Assembly: GCA_002189035.1 (NCBI GenBank)
Contig: CM007992.1
Span: 1,860,001 to 1,924,000 of the forward strand
Source of the DNA: Utricularia gibba
Lineage: Eukaryota; Streptophyta; Magnoliopsida; Lamiales; Lentibulariaceae
Reading direction: 5' to 3'
Length of the DNA: 64,000 nucleotides
This document shows positions 61,950 to 64,000 of the stretch, piece after piece. Made by a program: the position numbers and the translations under genes. Each line of letters starts with the position of its first letter. Position 1 is the first letter of the stretch. Below the pieces are notes generated by a model, which was not told the DNA's origin, searched no databases, and worked only from the letters and a program-made list of their open reading frames with translations.

Positions 61950-64000
61950 GGATAATTATGCTGACTATACAACCCATGCAACGTTTCTCGTATAAGTGAA
62001 ATCATCCCAATTATGGTTCTACTATGCATGGCAAGGAGGATCACCATTAGTCATAAATAAAAGAACAAATCAAGGATATTTTCCCAATTAGTTAGCTATA
62101 ATAAGGAAAGTTTTTAGTTTTCTATGTCTTTCTTTATATTTAATTTTATTGCATTCTTAAATTCAAGCATCATGAAACAAAACAACTCTTCACCTTTATG
62201 ATCAACTCTCCTTCTTCTTAGATTGAAATTCTTCTTCTACAAACACAAACCTCCTCTTCCTAGTACTCTTTCATTTATCATCAACTTTCCAATCTAATCA
62301 TTGAGCTGTTGCAAAATGGTCTTATCAAGGATACATTTTTTATCACCCTCTAATCTGAAAGAGTTTAGCAACCCACAAATATGAGAAAAATTAGTGCTTA
62401 AAAAGGAATCCACGTAAGTCCATTTTCAAGAGAATGATTCTTTTGCAATTTATTTAGAATGAGAAGGAATTGAAAATGATAATCCTTAAAACCCATAAGC
62501 TTTACAGCTTGATAAGTTAACAAAGGTTGCTCAACTAAGTAAGAGCACATAATTTGAAAAGTTTAAGGGAAAGTATTCAAATCCTCTACTCACTCCATAA
62601 TTAGGAAGATATGACCAAGAAGATGTGACTTTAGAGCCCTTTATGAGATATTCCCATGTCAATAAAGTAGCTTCGGACATTACATGCTCTATGTGTTGTA
62701 ACATATTCTTCTTATAAGATCTATGGAAAATTTTTTTAGCAAATTTTTAACTTCATCATTGGTATGTAATATAAGAGTTGGGTTAAATTTGATTAAATTA
62801 AAATTAAATTGTTCAAAAAAAATCCTACAAAATATGGGCTATATCTTAAATTTGAGCCCAATGACCTGGCATAGACTGTCATGACCCATGCCTAGGACCC
62901 AAAAGGCATGAAATCCCTACCAACATTTGGACTAAAGGTAACTTAGCTTTTATTTAATATAGAGGAACCACGTAAGGTAATTTTACAAATACACTGTCAC
63001 TTAACTACTTTAACATGCACATTTACTACAACCAACCTATACTATAGCCATTAAAAGGTCTCCCATAGCTTGGACAGTCATACTCCTAGTATTGTTGATC
63101 TCCTGACTTTTAGCTACTCCCTTTTATATTTGGAACAAGTTTAAAACATTAAGTGGTCGTGCTATTATGATTTGATTAAAACAAAGAGTGTTTGAGAATA
63201 GAATCTCAAGAACAAAAACGTAAGCATATTGTGAGTCACATAATCTATATTTGTCCAAATCCCTTAATCCCTTGGCTTAGACATCATGTTTAAGTCTTAG
63301 AAACTGGGTCATCAATTGTCTATGTTCATCAATAGTGATTAGAAAAGCCACCAACCAACCACCACCACTAAAATTACACTATATCATGGATACAACATGT
63401 TTCCTAGTCTTTCTTGTTTGATTTACCCATAAAGATGCCTCAAACGTATTTTATATAATTAACTTGAATTTCATGGTTAAAATCATGTTGCTAAGAGTGT
63501 GGGTTCACACCCCTCATCATTTTCTAAGGTGTTTTCAAATGGCATATAATCAAGGAACATTGAATGTTTCATATATTTCAAAAAAGTAAAACTCATTTGG
63601 AAAATAACCAACAGGGACACTTAATCCTTAAGTGAAATTGCTAAGGCTAATTCAAAAGGATTTAAGGTCTCTAAATGGATTTTTCAATACAAAATAACAA
63701 AAGAAAGGATGATTTCAAAAGAACATGTCAAAACAATGAAGAACAAGAAGAAAGATAAGTTTATCAAACAGGAAAGAACCACTTCCAAAAATAAAAGATA
63801 AACACATGAGCAAATAGTTATATATGTTCTAGAGAAACATGCTTCTCAAATCAAATAATAGCACTCATTCCACTTACCTAATTCTCTACAGAAATAACCT
63901 TTTCTTATAGCTAAAATCAAGAACCTCCCCTTACTCTCTTGTTGTATATCCTTTTTTACTTCCTCTACAACTCTGCTTCATAAAGTTTCCCAAACTATTC
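61950..64000. other. AT-rich intergenic sequence to the window end
   Basis: No gene, RNA gene or element end recognised. The first 150 bases may be the tail of the copia remnant. Confidence 0.45.

Noticed and set aside
1-64000. CRISPR arrays, operons, bacterial or phage genes, rRNA or tRNA genes
   Set aside because: None is supported. The window is plant nuclear DNA, and by eye I found no convincing tRNA cloverleaf or rRNA segment. A covariance-model scan would settle the tRNA question.

Overview
This window looks like nuclear DNA of a flowering plant. It has intron-containing genes, no operons, AT-rich spacers, a receptor-kinase cluster of a plant-specific type, and many decayed plant retrotransposons and hAT transposons. 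I cannot name the species from sequence alone.

The core (about 11.0-31.1 kb, + strand) is a tandem cluster of leucine-rich-repeat receptor-like kinase genes of the subfamily XII type (the FLS2/EFR/Xa21 class). There are three nearly intact copies: A, 12405-15905; C, 23118-26614; D, 27609-31072. There is one decayed copy (B, 17697-21079) and one orphan kinase tail (11001-11375). All four long copies share the same three-exon layout and a non-RD kinase (His-Cys-Asp catalytic loop). A, C and D also share a homologous upstream region with a conserved W-box core. A, C and D are broken only by single-base deletions next to short homopolymers. Adding back one, one and two bases makes their spliced lengths exact multiples of three.

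The left flank (1-11 kb) holds a degenerate hAT transposase (DUF659 type), a broken fragment resembling the tail of a plant clathrin-assembly protein, AT-rich filler, and a truncated Ty1/copia element with a clear initiator-Met tRNA primer-binding site and a gag gene.

The right flank (31-64 kb) is mostly transposon-derived. Its main feature is a 9.8-kb Ty3/gypsy element of Tat type at 39444-49259, bounded by TG/CA ends and a 5-bp ATCCA target duplication. Its pol lies on the minus strand and an extra gene lies antisense to it near the 3' LTR. A second element's solo LTR (46773-48082) is nested in it with a GGGGG duplication. Further right are copia reverse-transcriptase and RNase H fragments, a small secreted-protein ORF, a hAT Ac-type transposase remnant next to a copia pol, a dispersed duplication (33.9-35.0 kb versus 55.9-58.3 kb) whose second copy carries an 837-bp insertion with target duplication, and another copia RNase H remnant near 61.5 kb.

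The receptor kinases would act at the plasma membrane, with extracellular LRRs sensing a ligand and a cytoplasmic kinase signalling. The ligand cannot be read from the sequence. The other elements mainly record repeated insertion and decay around the cluster.
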